DNA of 64,000 nucleotides, taken from assembly GCF_000711225.1 (NCBI RefSeq), contig NZ_JOMG01000002.1, positions 3,012,293 to 3,076,292 on the forward strand, read 5' to 3'. Made by a program: the position numbers and the translations under genes. The notes beneath the pieces were generated by a model that worked only from the letters and a program-made list of their open reading frames with translations, searched no databases and was not told the DNA's origin. This DNA is from Pelobacter seleniigenes DSM 18267 (GTDB taxonomy: Bacteria > Desulfobacterota > Desulfuromonadia > Desulfuromonadales > Geopsychrobacteraceae). Below are positions 54,514-64,000 of the stretch, piece after piece (positions within the stretch are counted from its first letter, which is position 1; each line of letters begins with the position of its first letter).

Positions 54514-57191
54514 CCCGCCTGATCCCTGGAATCCAGAACCTGTCTGATTACATTCAGCAGCTCCGAAACTTCCAGCGGTTTGGCACAGAACGCGGCAATA
54601 TTGAGTTCGCGGGCGGCTTCCGGAGGAATTCCGGAGCTGTAGCCGCTGCAGATGACCACCGGCAGCTGCGGGTTTATTTTATGGGCTTCCCGGGTCAATT
54701 CGAGCCCGGTTAGTCCCGGCATACTCTGATCGCTCAAGATCAGGTCAAACTGCCGGGGGTTCTGTCTGATCCTTTCCAGGGCCTGGAGACTGTCGATCTC
54801 CACCGTGACTGCATAGCCTTTATCCTCAAAAATTGTGCGATTGAGTTCGGCCAGCATCTGATCATCTTCAACGATGAGGATGGCTTCCTGGCCGCGCATC
54901 ACCGGCATGGCTTCTTGGTCCGGTTGGGTTTCGCAGGAATCATTGGTGGCGGGAAAGAAGAGCGAAAAAGTCGAGCCCTTTCCGGGCTCACTCTCGACCC
55001 GGATCAACCCGTCGTGCTGTTCAACAATCCCTTTGACCGTGGACAACCCCATGCCGGTCCCTTCATCGACCCCCTTGGTCGTAAAAAACGGGTCGAATAT
55101 CCGTTCAATGGTCTCGGCCGTCATTCCGCAGCCATTATCAGAGACCGCCACGCAGGCATATCTGCCCGGAGTCAGGTTTGACTTGAGCGGCAGGTCCTGG
55201 AGCTTCAGTTCCGCGCTGCGCAGGGACAGTTGCAGGTCGCCGTGTTCATTCATGGCATGGACCGCATTGGTGCAGAGATTGATCAGGGCTTCCTGAATCC
55301 GGGTCGGATCGGCGAGAATCGTCAGGGGGGGATTCTGCTCGGTCAGGGAGAAGTTGAAATTAACGGTAGACGGCATGGTTGATTGCAGCAGACTGAGTGT
55401 TTCCTGGATGATCGCCGCCGGTTGTACGGGTCTTTTTTGTTGGGGATCCTGGCGGCTGTAGGTGGCAATCTGGCGGACCAGTTCCCGGGCGCGATGAACT
55501 CCGGTGCGGGCGTTTTCCAGGTATTGCAGCACGTTGGGATGATTGCCGAGCTTGGCTGTGGCCAGTTGCAGGTTGCCGAGAATAATGGCCAGATTGTTGT
55601 TGAAGTTATGGGCCATGCCTCCGGCCAGCAGGCCGATGGCTTCCATCTTATATTTCTGCTGCAGCTGACTTTCCAACTGTCGGTTGGTCTGTTCGGCCTG
55701 CTTACGTTCTGAAATATCGCGGGCCGTCGCCAGCAGGAATTTTTCGCCATTCAAATCGACCACCGAGGTATTGATTTCAACCGGGAAGGACTCACCCGAT
55801 TTTTTGACGTGAATCGTTTCAAAGATCATCTGCTTGTGTTCAAGCAGGTGGCGTCTGATTTGCGCGGCTCCGTATTTGCGGGCCTCTTCGGCCGCTGAAA
55901 TATCCTGCGGGGAAAGCTTGAGCAGTTCTTCCCTGGTATAGCCGTAGCGTTTCAGGGCCATGTCGTTGACTTCGACAAAATGGTTGAATCCTTCGTTCCG
56001 GTAGCGGTGCAGGAAGACCGCATCGTTCTGATTGTTGAGGAGGGCGCGGTATTTAGCCTCTTTTTCGCGCAGAATGTCTTCGTTTTGCTTCTGCTGCGAG
56101 ATATCCTGAATGGCCCCAAAGATGATCTCGCGTCCTTCCAGGGCAAATCTGTGGGCTTTCAGCCAGACCGGGAAGGTCTTTCCGTGACGGGTGACAAAAG
56201 TATCCTCACGCAGGGTCGCGGAGCGATCGCTCTGTTCCTTGAGTCGGCTGTTGGCCTGCGGTGATGAATCCGGTCGGGCATGATGAAGTATACTTTGCGG
56301 CCGGCCTCTGAGCTCCTCCGGGGTCCATCCGGTCATCTCGGCCAGCGCCTGGTTGCATTCAAGGATCTCTTTGCTGGCGGCATCGACCAGGGCGAAACCG
56401 ATAGTGGCCTGGTCGAACAGCATGCGGTATTTATGCTCGGATGTTTCGGCCCGCTGGCGGGCCATCAGTTCGAGGTCAAAGCGCTTTTTCAGAAACAGGT
56501 AGGAGAATAACAGCAGTAAGGATCCCGCCAGCCAGATAATGATGCGGCCGGTCAGATGGGTTCCGCTCATCTTGGCATAAGCCTGCTGGTAGGGCTGCAT
56601 GGGAATGCTGACACTGATCCCGCCGCGAATATCTCCAGGCTGATAACCCTGTCGAGCATGGCATTTCAGACAGCTGTCCTCGGTGATCATCGGATACATC
56701 AGGCGCAGGTATTGCTGGTTGCGGATGGTCGTGACCGTGCTGACTTCGTGTTCCCCCTGATGAAAGCGGTGCAGGGCCTGCTCCTCCCACGGATCCGGAG
56801 CGTTCCCCGGGCGCAGTGGTTTGAGGCTGGTGATATGGCCTTTGGCGCCGAACTGCACCTCGGCTAAATCATAGACTTGGCGGGTCATATAGGCAGGGTT
56901 GACCAGGGTCAGAACCGTCCCGTCGGCCAGGGCCAGATCTCGGTCGGGAAGATGGGAAAGATAGGGGTTGGCTGGGGTGTAGTCGGATGTTTTGACATAA
57001 ACGCCACCCTGTTTGGCGACCCAACGTCGGTAAACGAGGTCCTTGTTGTAACTGCCTTTGGCTTCGGCTTTGGCCAGGTTGTTGACCGTCAACAGCTCCG
57101 ATTGACGATCCTGCCAGCCCAAAAGGACGATCAACAGACTCCACAGGAAAAATCCCGCAATCCAGAGCAGTCTCAGTCGTCGAGAAGTCAT
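54510..57191 (-). CDS. Hybrid histidine kinase with Tll0287-like (DUF3365) haem domain, two PAS domains and receiver
   Basis: The start follows GGAAGGATGGGAC; 893 residues. A membrane helix lies at about 10-26, then a periplasmic DUF3365/Tll0287-like domain with a haem-binding CLKCH at 174-178 and GDIRGGISVSIPM, then a second helix near 215-235. PAS domains follow at about 250-375 and 380-505, then HisKA (LAGGMAHNFNNNLAII), HATPase (CTNAVHAM, DNGCGM, GTGMGLSTVKG) and a receiver (ILIVEDDQ, LILSDQSMPG). The haem domain suggests redox or gas sensing. It is an orphan with no adjacent regulator. Confidence 0.9.
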   Translation of the reverse strand: MTSRRLRLLWIAGFFLWSLLIVLLGWQDRQSELLTVNNLAKAEAKGSYNKDLVYRRWVAKQGGVYVKTSDYTPANPYLSHLPDRDLALADGTVLTLVNPAYMTRQVYDLAEVQFGAKGHITSLKPLRPGNAPDPWEEQALHRFHQGEHEVSTVTTIRNQQYLRLMYPMITEDSCLKCHARQGYQPGDIRGGISVSIPMQPYQQAYAKMSGTHLTGRIIIWLAGSLLLLFSYLFLKKRFDLELMARQRAETSEHKYRMLFDQATIGFALVDAASKEILECNQALAEMTGWTPEELRGRPQSILHHARPDSSPQANSRLKEQSDRSATLREDTFVTRHGKTFPVWLKAHRFALEGREIIFGAIQDISQQKQNEDILREKEAKYRALLNNQNDAVFLHRYRNEGFNHFVEVNDMALKRYGYTREELLKLSPQDISAAEEARKYGAAQIRRHLLEHKQMIFETIHVKKSGESFPVEINTSVVDLNGEKFLLATARDISERKQAEQTNRQLESQLQQKYKMEAIGLLAGGMAHNFNNNLAIILGNLQLATAKLGNHPNVLQYLENARTGVHRARELVRQIATYSRQDPQQKRPVQPAAIIQETLSLLQSTMPSTVNFNFSLTEQNPPLTILADPTRIQEALINLCTNAVHAMNEHGDLQLSLRSAELKLQDLPLKSNLTPGRYACVAVSDNGCGMTAETIERIFDPFFTTKGVDEGTGMGLSTVKGIVEQHDGLIRVESEPGKGSTFSLFFPATNDSCETQPDQEAMPVMRGQEAILIVEDDQMLAELNRTIFEDKGYAVTVEIDSLQALERIRQNPRQFDLILSDQSMPGLTGLELTREAHKINPQLPVVICSGYSSGIPPEAARELNIAAFCAKPLEVSELLNVIRQVLDSRDQAG

Positions 57192-57467
57192 GTCCCATCC
57201 TTCCTACCGATATTGGTAATAATCTGGAGGAGTGAATAAGTCTTTGGCATTTGGGGCTTCCTGAAAGACATCCCAGGCAGCAGTCGCTTTTTTGATTCTT
57301 CTAATTTTTACAGTATATTGTTGCAATTAGGATGAGAAATCAATAAAAATTTAAAATAAACTAATGGTTGAGAGAGAGGCCGCTTTCAAGGCGGCTCGCG
57401 AGAAGGTTCTTTGTTCGCTACAAATGGCGTGCTTGCCGGCTTGCCCAGTCCTGGGCGGGGACTACAA

Positions 57468-57499
57468 ACGCCCGCAACGAAATGCTGAGCTGCGGGCGT
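57468..57499 (-). terminator. Rho-independent terminator after the chemotaxis receptor
   Basis: ACGCCCGCA and TGCGGGCGT form a 9-bp stem, and on the minus strand the hairpin is followed by TTTGT. It lies about 30 bp after the receptor stop codon. The rest of 57192-57529 holds a GCCGC/GCGGC stem near 57390 and an AT-rich stretch, but no gene. Confidence 0.65.
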
Positions 57500-57529
57500 C
57501 TGCAATTGGGCAATTTTAAAACGGTACGA

Positions 57530-59746
57530 TTAGCCGGGCTGATAATCGAGGGTTGGGCCGGTGTTCCGAAGGGAGAAGCGTTGCAACATCTCCCGCAGCT
57601 GGGCCGCCTGCCCGGATAGCTGTTCGGCGGCAGCGGCGCTTTCTTCGGCACTGGCCGTATTCTGCTGGGTGACCTGATCGATCTGGGTCAGTCCGGTGGT
57701 TACTTCATTGATCCCTGGGCCTGTTCATTGGCGGCGGCCGCGATCTCCTCGAGCAGAACGGAGACCTCGGTCGTTCCATTCATGATCTCTTTCAGCGCCT
57801 CCGCGGTTTGTCTGGCGATCAGGGTGCCCTGGCCGGTCAGCGACACGGAGCCCTTGATGAGTGCGGTTGTTCCTCGGCCGCTTTGGCGCTACGTGCCGCC
57901 AGATTGCGCACTTCTTCGGCGACTACGGCAAACCCCTTGCCATGCTGACCGGCACGGGCTGCCTCGACAGCCGCGTTCAGGGCCAGCAAATTGGTCTGGA
58001 AGGCAATTTCTTCGATCACCTTGATGATTTTGCTGATGTCCTGGCCGGACCGTTCGATCTCTTCCATGGCCGCGAGCATCTCCACCATCTGCTGATTGCC
58101 TTTTTCGGCAGCCTGCTGTGCAGCACTCGACAGCTGATTGGCCGAACCCGCGTTTTCCGCACTGTTGCGGACCTGACTGGTCATTTCATTCATCGATGCC
58201 GTGACCTCTTCCAGGGAAGCAGCTGACTCTGTCGCTCCCTGCGAGAGGGACTGACTGGCATCGGCGACCTGGCTCGACCCGGAGGCGATCTGTTCGCCGG
58301 CCACCTGGATGCCGCTGACCATTTCGCGCAGTCCGTTAACCATCAGTTTCAAGGCGTTGCCAAGCTGGTCCCTGGCCGAAGCAACCTTCACATCCTGAGT
58401 CAGGTCGCCTTCGGCAATGACTTCAGCCAAGCGGGCTTTCTCTTCCAGGTTGGCGGCCATGCGGTCGAGGGCGTTCCCCAGCCGACCGATTTCATCCTTA
58501 CGGGCAAGGTTGAGGCGTTGCGAAAAATCGCCCAGGGCGATGTCGTCGGCCAGGGCAACGCCCTGTCTGATCGGTCGGCTCAGACTCCGGGTGATGACGA
58601 AACCGAGTAGAGCACCAATGACCATGGAACCGGCTACGACAATAATCTGCCAGAAGATGGCGCTGCTACTTGACTGTCGGCCGGTGATTTTGGCCAGGGT
58701 CATCTCGCCACCGGCAAGCTCTTCAATTTTGCTGAGAATTCCGGCGGCTTCTTCTCCTGCCAGGTCAAGGCGGCTCATAGTGGCTGCGGTCTCGGCGGTT
58801 TGCGTGATCAACTGGCGGCGGGCCTGCATCAGGTTGGTTGCGGCCGCTTCAAGTTTGCGATGATTGTTCTGCAACTCGACAACCATGGCTTTAACTTCGG
58901 GGCTGTCGGTGGCAATGACTTTCACCCCGTCGATTGTGCCACCGGTGGTGACGGCCGTTGCCATGGTATCGAATTCTGTCAGCAACGTTTGGTAGAATTG
59001 TTCCAATTGATCCAGTTCCGCGAGATTATTGGTCTGGGCGTATTCTTCGAGCAGAATCCTGGTTTTGGCAATGACGTATTTCATTTCCATGGCCATATCG
59101 GCAACGGGAATCTCTTCCCGCAGGATCGCTTGTCCGGCAAGGTCGAGATTTTTCCTCCTTGATGCGGCGATTGACTTTTTCCGTGATCTTGGATTCGACC
59201 TCTTCCGCCGCTGAGCCGATCAGCTTGACCATGTCTTCGACGTTGCCCATGGCCTCTGTTTCGCTTGTTTTGATGGCCAGCAGGCGACGACCGTCTTCCA
59301 TCAGTTCCTTGGCCGTTGTCTCATATTTTGCATCATGGATTTCAGCGGCTTTGCGGACCTGCTCCGCAAGCAATGGGTTATCGGTTTTTATAACCGCGAC
59401 ATCACCCATATGGCCGCCGTTGAGGATCGCCTCGACACCCTGATCAAAGGTCCGGGCGGCTTGCAGGTAGGCCTTTTCGAGGGTAGCCAGCTTGCTTTCA
59501 TCCATGGTGGCCATAACCGCAGTGGCGGCATGGAATTCATCCATTGACGCCATTGCCTCCATCAGAGAGATTTTCATCTCCATTGATGCATCAACCACCG
59601 GGGCCTCTTCGTCGCTGATGACCGTCATGGAATGGCCGACGCTCTTTAACCCCGAATAGCCAACGATGCTCCTGCCAGAATAAGGATCAGCATAATACCG
59701 AAACCGATGGTGAGCTTAAGCCGATATTTAAGTCCTGCCATTTCAT
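57530..59746 (-). CDS. Methyl-accepting chemotaxis protein (reading frame interrupted by several single-base indels)
   Basis: The natural start is ATG at 59746 ([17 protein letters not shown]) and the stop lies at 57530-57532, giving about 738 residues once frames are joined. Order: helix at about 10-32, a long periplasmic sensor, a second helix ([20 protein letters not shown]), HAMP, and a signalling domain with the hairpin tip [20 protein letters not shown]. Frame breaks occur near 59720, 59669, 59149-59153 (a 5-A run on the minus strand), 57868 and 57716. The mirrored copy at the right end corrects the first three. All sit in or beside short runs, which points to sequencing errors rather than a true pseudogene. 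Confidence 0.75.
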
Positions 59747-60370
59747 AAGCTTTCCCTCTCATTTTAATTAACGTTGATAGCCCTGATCTTGAGCACTCTA
59801 ATTGAATCGGCATTGCTATATTAAATAGGAGGCTGGTTGGGTATTTTAATTATCTATAATATAAAAATCATTAATATTCAACGTTAAAGTTAGTTTTTGT
59901 TAATTTTTTGGATGCTTTTCCCTTTCCCCCCAGTTTGATCTCCCTCGATTCTTGGCTTGATAATTATTTGCTCAATCATGGCTGAATCACCATCAGATCT
60001 GGGCTGAACGCAGGCGCTTACCCGGATGTGCAGAAGCTCGTCAGGCACTATGTGGTTTTTTCGGGAAGGAGAGATATGTATTTTTTTCTTGCATTTGATA
60101 TTACTAATGTGTAGTTTTTGGTGAGTGCTCGCCAATGGAATTTTCTTCTTTCCCTGCTTCTGGAATTTCGGCAACTAACTATAATTATTATGAAATAATT
60201 ATAGGACAGCATGACCCTGCTATATGAAAATGAAAACATGGAGATTTTTTAATGGAGTTTGCGCCTGAGATCAGCAGGTTTGCAAGCTGATATTAAAAAT
60301 TTTAGCTTGCGGTTTTGAAGCTGTTTTTATTTCACGCCAAATGGATCGCTTTAGGGGGGAATAACCTGGC
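59747..60370. other. AT-rich divergent intergenic region
   Basis: It lies between the chemotaxis receptor and a divergent receptor-like gene. ATAATTAT-TATGA-AATAATTAT-like symmetry occurs near 60180-60202, and GCAAGCT...AGCTTGC can form a stem near 60280-60310. Two short frames here (59890-60174 and 60048-60239) have unlikely composition and no ribosome site and are not called. The segment is repeated in reverse at 61759-62381. Confidence 0.5.
59804..59830 (-). promoter_or_regulatory. Candidate sigma-28 (FliA) promoter for the chemotaxis receptor
   Basis: On the minus strand GCCGATTC (matching six of eight bases of GCCGATAA) is preceded by 11 bp and TCCTATTT (four of eight of TAAAGTTT). It would start transcription about 50 bp before the receptor start codon. 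Chemotaxis receptors are often FliA-dependent. Confidence 0.4.
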
Positions 60371-60997
60371 ATGCTGAATATTCATTCAGAAGGAAATGGC
60401 GGATCGGCTGATCCTCTTTCTTCCATAATTCACTCTTTAACCGAACTCGTCCATCGCGCCGAAGATGATTTCCTGGCGCTGGGTGGACATCTGCAACAGG
60501 TCCAACTCCAGTCCGCCCGTCAGCGGCAACAGATTGCCGAATCCCTGACCCTATTTGAGAACCAGGAAAATAGTGGCGCATTGCAACGAGTGTCCACTTT
60601 TGTTGCCGACTGCCGCCGAAGTACCCGTTCTGCTCAGGAGAGCGCGGTTGCTCAACGCGATAATTTTGCCAAGATGATGAGCCTGGTCGAGCGTATTGCA
60701 GGGCAGGGTGATTCCCTTGACCGAGTCGGCTTGTTTCTGCATGTCATTGGTGTCAATGCCGGTATCGAGTGCGCGAGAAGTCAGCGCATGGAAGCGATGT
60801 TCAGGGTGGTATCAAAAGACACCATGGCTCTGGCAGCACAGATTCGTCAGTCGACAGCGACCTTAGTTGATAATGCCACGAGGCTGGGGTGGAACAGAAA
60901 CAGACCTTGGCCAAAGTGCAGAATAATATCGAGTCTCTTAACGAACTGGGGCAGCGTTCTGAAGAAACCACTCTGGAACCGTGCGAGCTCTGAATGA
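60371..60997 (+). CDS. Methyl-accepting-receptor-like soluble protein, truncated and frameshifted at the inverted-repeat junction
   Basis: The start follows AGGGGGGA. The first 170 residues are a soluble, helical protein (MLNIHSEGNGGSADPLSS..., then QRDNFAKMMSLVERIAGQG, LFLHVIGVNAGIECARSQRM) that resembles the signalling region of chemotaxis-receptor-like proteins without membrane segments. A single missing C near 60883 shifts the frame; the mirrored copy restores NATSAGVEQKQTLAKVQNN. Homology to the mirror stops at 60975, so the C-terminus here is not authentic. Confidence 0.6.
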   Translation: MLNIHSEGNGGSADPLSSIIHSLTELVHRAEDDFLALGGHLQQVQLQSARQRQQIAESLTLFENQENSGALQRVSTFVADCRRSTRSAQESAVAQRDNFAKMMSLVERIAGQGDSLDRVGLFLHVIGVNAGIECARSQRMEAMFRVVSKDTMALAAQIRQSTATLVDNATRLGWNRNRPWPKCRIISSLLTNWGSVLKKPLWNRASSE

Positions 60998-61154
60998 CCA
61001 AGCGATATGATCAACCCGCTGTCTGAGGTGTTCCATGAAACTGTAACGCCGATAATCACATTGTTAACCTGGCAGTAATATTTGCTGCTGCTTGCTCCGC
61101 TTGATTTGCCATGAGCAGAGCTTGTCAATGATTTCACGGCCTTCGCAACGCGGT
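60976..61154. other. Spacer of the inverted repeat, carrying the natural end of the receptor-like gene in reverse
   Basis: Read on the minus strand from the right arm, the sequence continues the receptor-like protein as RVAKAV, EIIDKLCSWQIKRSKQQQ and ILLPG before a stop at 61064-61066, with two small frame corrections. So the right arm plus spacer is contiguous native sequence, and the abnormal junction is at 60975/60976. Confidence 0.6.
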
Positions 61155-61758
61155 CAGAGTGGTTTCTTCAGAACGCTGCCCAGTTCGTTAAGAGACTCGA
61201 TATTATTCTGCACTTTGGCCAAGGTCTGTTTCTGTTCCACCCCAGCGCTCGTGGCATTATCAACTAAGGTCGCTGTCGACTGACGAATCTGTGCTGCCAG
61301 AGCCATGGTGTCTTTTGATACCACCCTGAACATCGCTTCCATGCGCTGACTTCTCGCGCACTCGATACCGGCATTGACACCAATGACATGCAGAAACAAG
61401 CCGACTCGGTCAAGGGAATCACCCTGCCCTGCAATACGCTCGACCAGGCTCATCATCTTGGCAAATTATCGCGTTGAGCAACCGCGCTCTCCTGAGCAGA
61501 ACGGGTACTTCGGCGGCAGTCGGCAACAAAAGTGGACACTCGTTGCAATGCGCCACTATTTTCCTGGTTCTCAAATAGGGTCAGGGATTCGGCAATCTGT
61601 TGCCGCTGACGGGCGGACTGGAGTTGGACCTGTTGCAGATGTCCACCCAGCGCCAGGAAATCATCTTCGGCGCGATGGACGAGTTCGGTTAAAGAGTGAA
61701 TTATGGAAGAAAGAGGATCAGCCGATCCGCCATTTCCTTCTGAATGAATATTCAGCAT
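61064..61758 (-). pseudogene. Mirror copy of the receptor-like gene, frameshifted but with its natural C-terminus
   Basis: It starts with the same MLNIHSEGNGGSADPLSS as the gene at 60371. One T is missing in the run near 61465 and one G near 61171, which break the frame. Joining the frames gives a protein of about 230 residues ending SWQIKRSKQQQILLPG. This is probably the same genomic gene seen a second time, not a paralogue. Confidence 0.55.
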
Positions 61759-64000
61759 GCCAGGTTATTCCCCCCTAAAGCGATCCATTTGGCGTGAAAT
61801 AAAAACAGCTTCAAAACCGCAAGCTAAAATTTTTAATATCAGCTTGCAAACCTGCTGATCTCAGGCGCAAACTCCATTAAAAAATCTCCATGTTTTCATT
61901 TTCATATAGCAGGGTCATGCTGTCCTATAATTATTTCATAATAATTATAGTTAGTTGCCGAAATTCCAGAAGCAGGGAAAGAAGAAAATTCCATTGGCGA
62001 GCACTCACCAAAAACTACACATTAGTAATATCAAATGCAAGAAAAAAATACATATCTCTCCTTCCCGAAAAAACCACATAGTGCCTGACGAGCTTCTGCA
62101 CATCCGGGTAAGCGCCTGCGTTCAGCCCAGATCTGATGGTGATTCAGCCATGATTGAGCAAATAATTATCAAGCCAAGAATCGAGGGAGATCAAACTGGG
62201 GGGAAAGGGAAAAGCATCCAAAAATTAACAAAAACTAACTTTAACGTTGAATATTAATGATTTTTATATTATAGATAATTAAAATACCCAACCAGCCTCC
62301 TATTTAATATAGCAATGCCGATTCAATTAGAGTGCTCAAGATCAGGGCTATCAACGTTAATTAAAATGAGAGGGAAAGCTTATGAAATGGCAGGACTTAA
62401 ATATCGGCCTTAAGCTCACCATCGGTTTCGGTATTATGCTGATCCTTATTCTGGCAGGAGGCATCGTTGGCTATTCGGGGTTAAAGAGCGTCGGCCATTC
62501 CATGACGGTCATCAGCGACGAAGAGGCCCCGGTGGTTGATGCATCAATGGAGATGAAAATCTCTCTGATGGAGGCAATGGCGTCAATGGATGAATTCCAT
62601 GCCGCACTGCGGTTATGGCCACCATGGATGAAAGCAAGCTGGCTACCCTCGAAAAGGCCTACCTGCAAGCCGCCCGGACTTTGATCAGGGTGTCGAGGCG
62701 ATCCTCAACGGCGGCCATATGGGTGATGTCGCGGTTATAAAAACCGATAACCCATTGCTTGCGGAGCAGGTCCGCAAGCCGCTGAAATCCATGATGCAAA
62801 TATGAGACAACGGCCAAGGAACTGATGGAAGACGGTCGTCGCCTGCTGGCCATCAAAACAAGCGAACAGAGGCCATGGGCAACGTCGAAGACATGGTCAA
62901 GCTGATCGGCTCAGCGGCGGAAGAGGTCGAATCCAAGATCACGGAAAAGTCAATCGCGCATCAAGGAGGAAAATCTCGACCTTGCCGGACAAGCGATCCT
63001 GCGGGAAGAGATTCCCGTTGCCGATATGGCCATGGAAATGAAATACGTCATTGCCAAACCAGGATTCTGCTCGAAGAATACGCCAGACCAATAATCTCGC
63101 GGACTGGATCAATTGGAACAATTCTACCAAACGTTGCTGACAGAATTCGATACCATGGCAACGGCCGTCACCACCGGTGGCACATCGACGGGGTGAAAGT
63201 CATTGCCAACCGACAGCCCCGAAGTTAAAGCCATGGTTGTCGAGTTGCAGAACATCATCGCAAACTTGAAGCGGCCGCAACCAACCTGATGCAGGCCCGC
63301 CGCCAGTTGATCACGCAACCGCCGAGACCGCAGCCACTATGAGCCGCCTTGACCTGGCAGGAGAAGAAGCCGCCGGAATTCTCAGCAAAATTGAAGAGCT
63401 TGCCGGTGGCGAGATGACCCTGGCCAAAATCACCGGCCGACAGTCAAGTAGCAGCGCCATCTTCTGGCAGATTATTGTCGTAGCCGGTTCCATGGTCATT
63501 GGTGCTCTACTCGGTTTCGTCATCACCCGGAGTCTGAGCCGACCGATCAGACAGGGCGTTGCCCTGGCCGACGACATCGCCCTGGGCGATTTTTCGCAAC
63601 GCCTCAACCTTGCCCGTAAGGATGAAATCGGTCGGCTGGGGAACGCCCTCGACCGCATGGCCGCCAACCTGGAAGAGAAAGCCCGCTTGGCTGAAGTCAT
63701 TGCCGAAGGCGACCTGACTCAGGATGTGAAGGTTGCTTCGGCCAGGGACCAGCTTGGCAACGCCTTGAAACTGATGGTTAACGGACTGCGCGAAATGGTC
63801 AGCGGCATCCAGGTGGCCGGCGAACAGATCGCCTCCGGGTCGAGCCAGGTCGCCGATGCCAGTCAGTCCCTCTCGCAGGGAGCGACAGAGTCAGCTGCTT
63901 CCCTGGAAGAGGTCACGGCATCGATGAATGAAATGACCAGTCAGGTCCGCAACAGTGCGGAAAACGCGGGTTCGGCCAATCAGCTGTCGAGTGCTGCACA
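61155..64000. repeat. Right arm of the large inverted repeat
   Basis: It is the reverse complement of 58117-60975 and is 13 bp shorter in net length because of scattered single-base deletions, concentrated between about 62,600 and 63,330. It runs off the window end, so its true length is unknown. Confidence 0.9.
62382..64000 (+). pseudogene. Mirror copy of the chemotaxis receptor, frameshifted and cut by the window end
   Basis: It begins at the ATG after GAGGGAAAGC with [20 protein letters not shown] and the sensor start [18 protein letters not shown]. The frame is lost near 62606 (one C missing) and at several later points. The region from 63340 on reads cleanly again through the second helix, HAMP and the start of the signalling domain. 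The first 220 bp are free of the two deletions seen in the left copy, so this copy supplies the correct N-terminus. Confidence 0.7.

Larger units (their letters stand above)
58117..60975. repeat. Left arm of a large inverted repeat
   Basis: This segment reappears as its reverse complement at 61155-64000, with a 179-bp spacer. The arms agree apart from single-base insertions or deletions; I noted no substitutions. The left arm carries the 5' portion of the chemotaxis receptor and its divergent neighbour. Confidence 0.9.

Noticed and set aside
59890..60239. Two small open frames in the AT-rich region between the receptor genes (and their mirror copies at 61890-62257)
   Set aside because: Lysine/isoleucine-rich composition from AT-rich DNA, no ribosome site, overlapping frames; they exist in both arms only because the DNA is mirrored.
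60976..61154. Novel gene in the inverted-repeat spacer
   Set aside because: The minus-strand frame here continues across the arm junction; the natural reading is the end of the receptor-like gene.
62382..64000. Second chemotaxis receptor paralogue
   Set aside because: Differences from the first copy are single-base indels only, so it is the same gene seen twice.

Overview
The window looks like a bacterial chromosome fragment from a metabolically versatile, signalling-rich Gram-negative. Genes are dense, GC is moderately high, and there are outer-membrane/lipid A type genes, periplasmic binding proteins, many hybrid histidine kinases, a sigma-54 activator with a matching -24/-12 promoter, and HDOD and EAL/GGDEF proteins. 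A haem-binding Tll0287-like sensor, a c-type cytochrome lipoprotein, an FMN-binding glutamate-synthase-like enzyme and small redox proteins (ferredoxin, rubrerythrin-like) add to this. The mix fits the Deltaproteobacteria, most likely Desulfuromonadales (Desulfuromonas/Pelobacter/Geobacter relatives). This is inference from gene content only; there is no rRNA or tRNA in the window.

Layout. 0-3 kb: amino-acid racemase cluster (truncated proline-racemase family gene, MocR regulator, Asp/Glu racemase). 3-5.5 kb: DJ-1/PfpI protein, REP-like repeats, MgtC/DUF4010 membrane protein. 5.6-9 kb: three-gene operon of binding protein, hybrid kinase and binding protein with overlapping start/stop codons. 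9-17.3 kb: small redox and housekeeping genes (zinc-ribbon miniprotein, NarL-type regulator, thioesterase, ferredoxin, nicotinamidase, rubrerythrin-like, succinate-semialdehyde dehydrogenase, SpoIIAA-like, Na+/H+ antiporter, RpiB). 17.3-27.2 kb: signalling island. A sigma-54 response regulator is divergent from a sigma-54 promoter that reads into an EAL-REC protein, a B12-binding protein with the Wx9EH signature of B12 photoreceptors, and a PAS/Cys protein. An HDOD protein, a Cache kinase and its response regulator follow. 27-30.5 kb: small stress-type genes, SpoT-like HD protein, glutathionyl-hydroquinone reductase, cytochrome c. 30.6-35.5 kb: a minus-strand run of OmpR regulator, kinase, GT2, LAB_N and ArnT-like transferase, which looks like envelope modification under two-component control. 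35.6-40.4 kb: glutamate-synthase-like enzyme divergent from an Nramp-Usp-PPK2 operon. 40.6-47.8 kb: rhomboid, LOG, orphan TAXI protein, divergent Nramp-like transporter, diguanylate cyclase, MATE pump. 48-54.5 kb: complete fructose PTS operon fruB-fruK-fruA with a divergent LacI-type regulator and a 44-bp perfect palindrome carrying symmetric promoters. 54.5-57.2 kb: haem/PAS hybrid kinase.

57.5 kb to the end: a chemotaxis receptor and a divergent receptor-like gene are followed by their own reverse complement. The two arms (58,117-60,975 and 61,155-64,000) are separated by 179 bp and differ, as far as I can see, only by single-base indels. This most probably marks a fold-back chimera or low-quality contig end, so the second copies should not be counted as extra genes.

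A family of modular intergenic repeats with inverted ends recurs at about 2.8, 10.8, 24.3, 27.9 and 40.5 kb.
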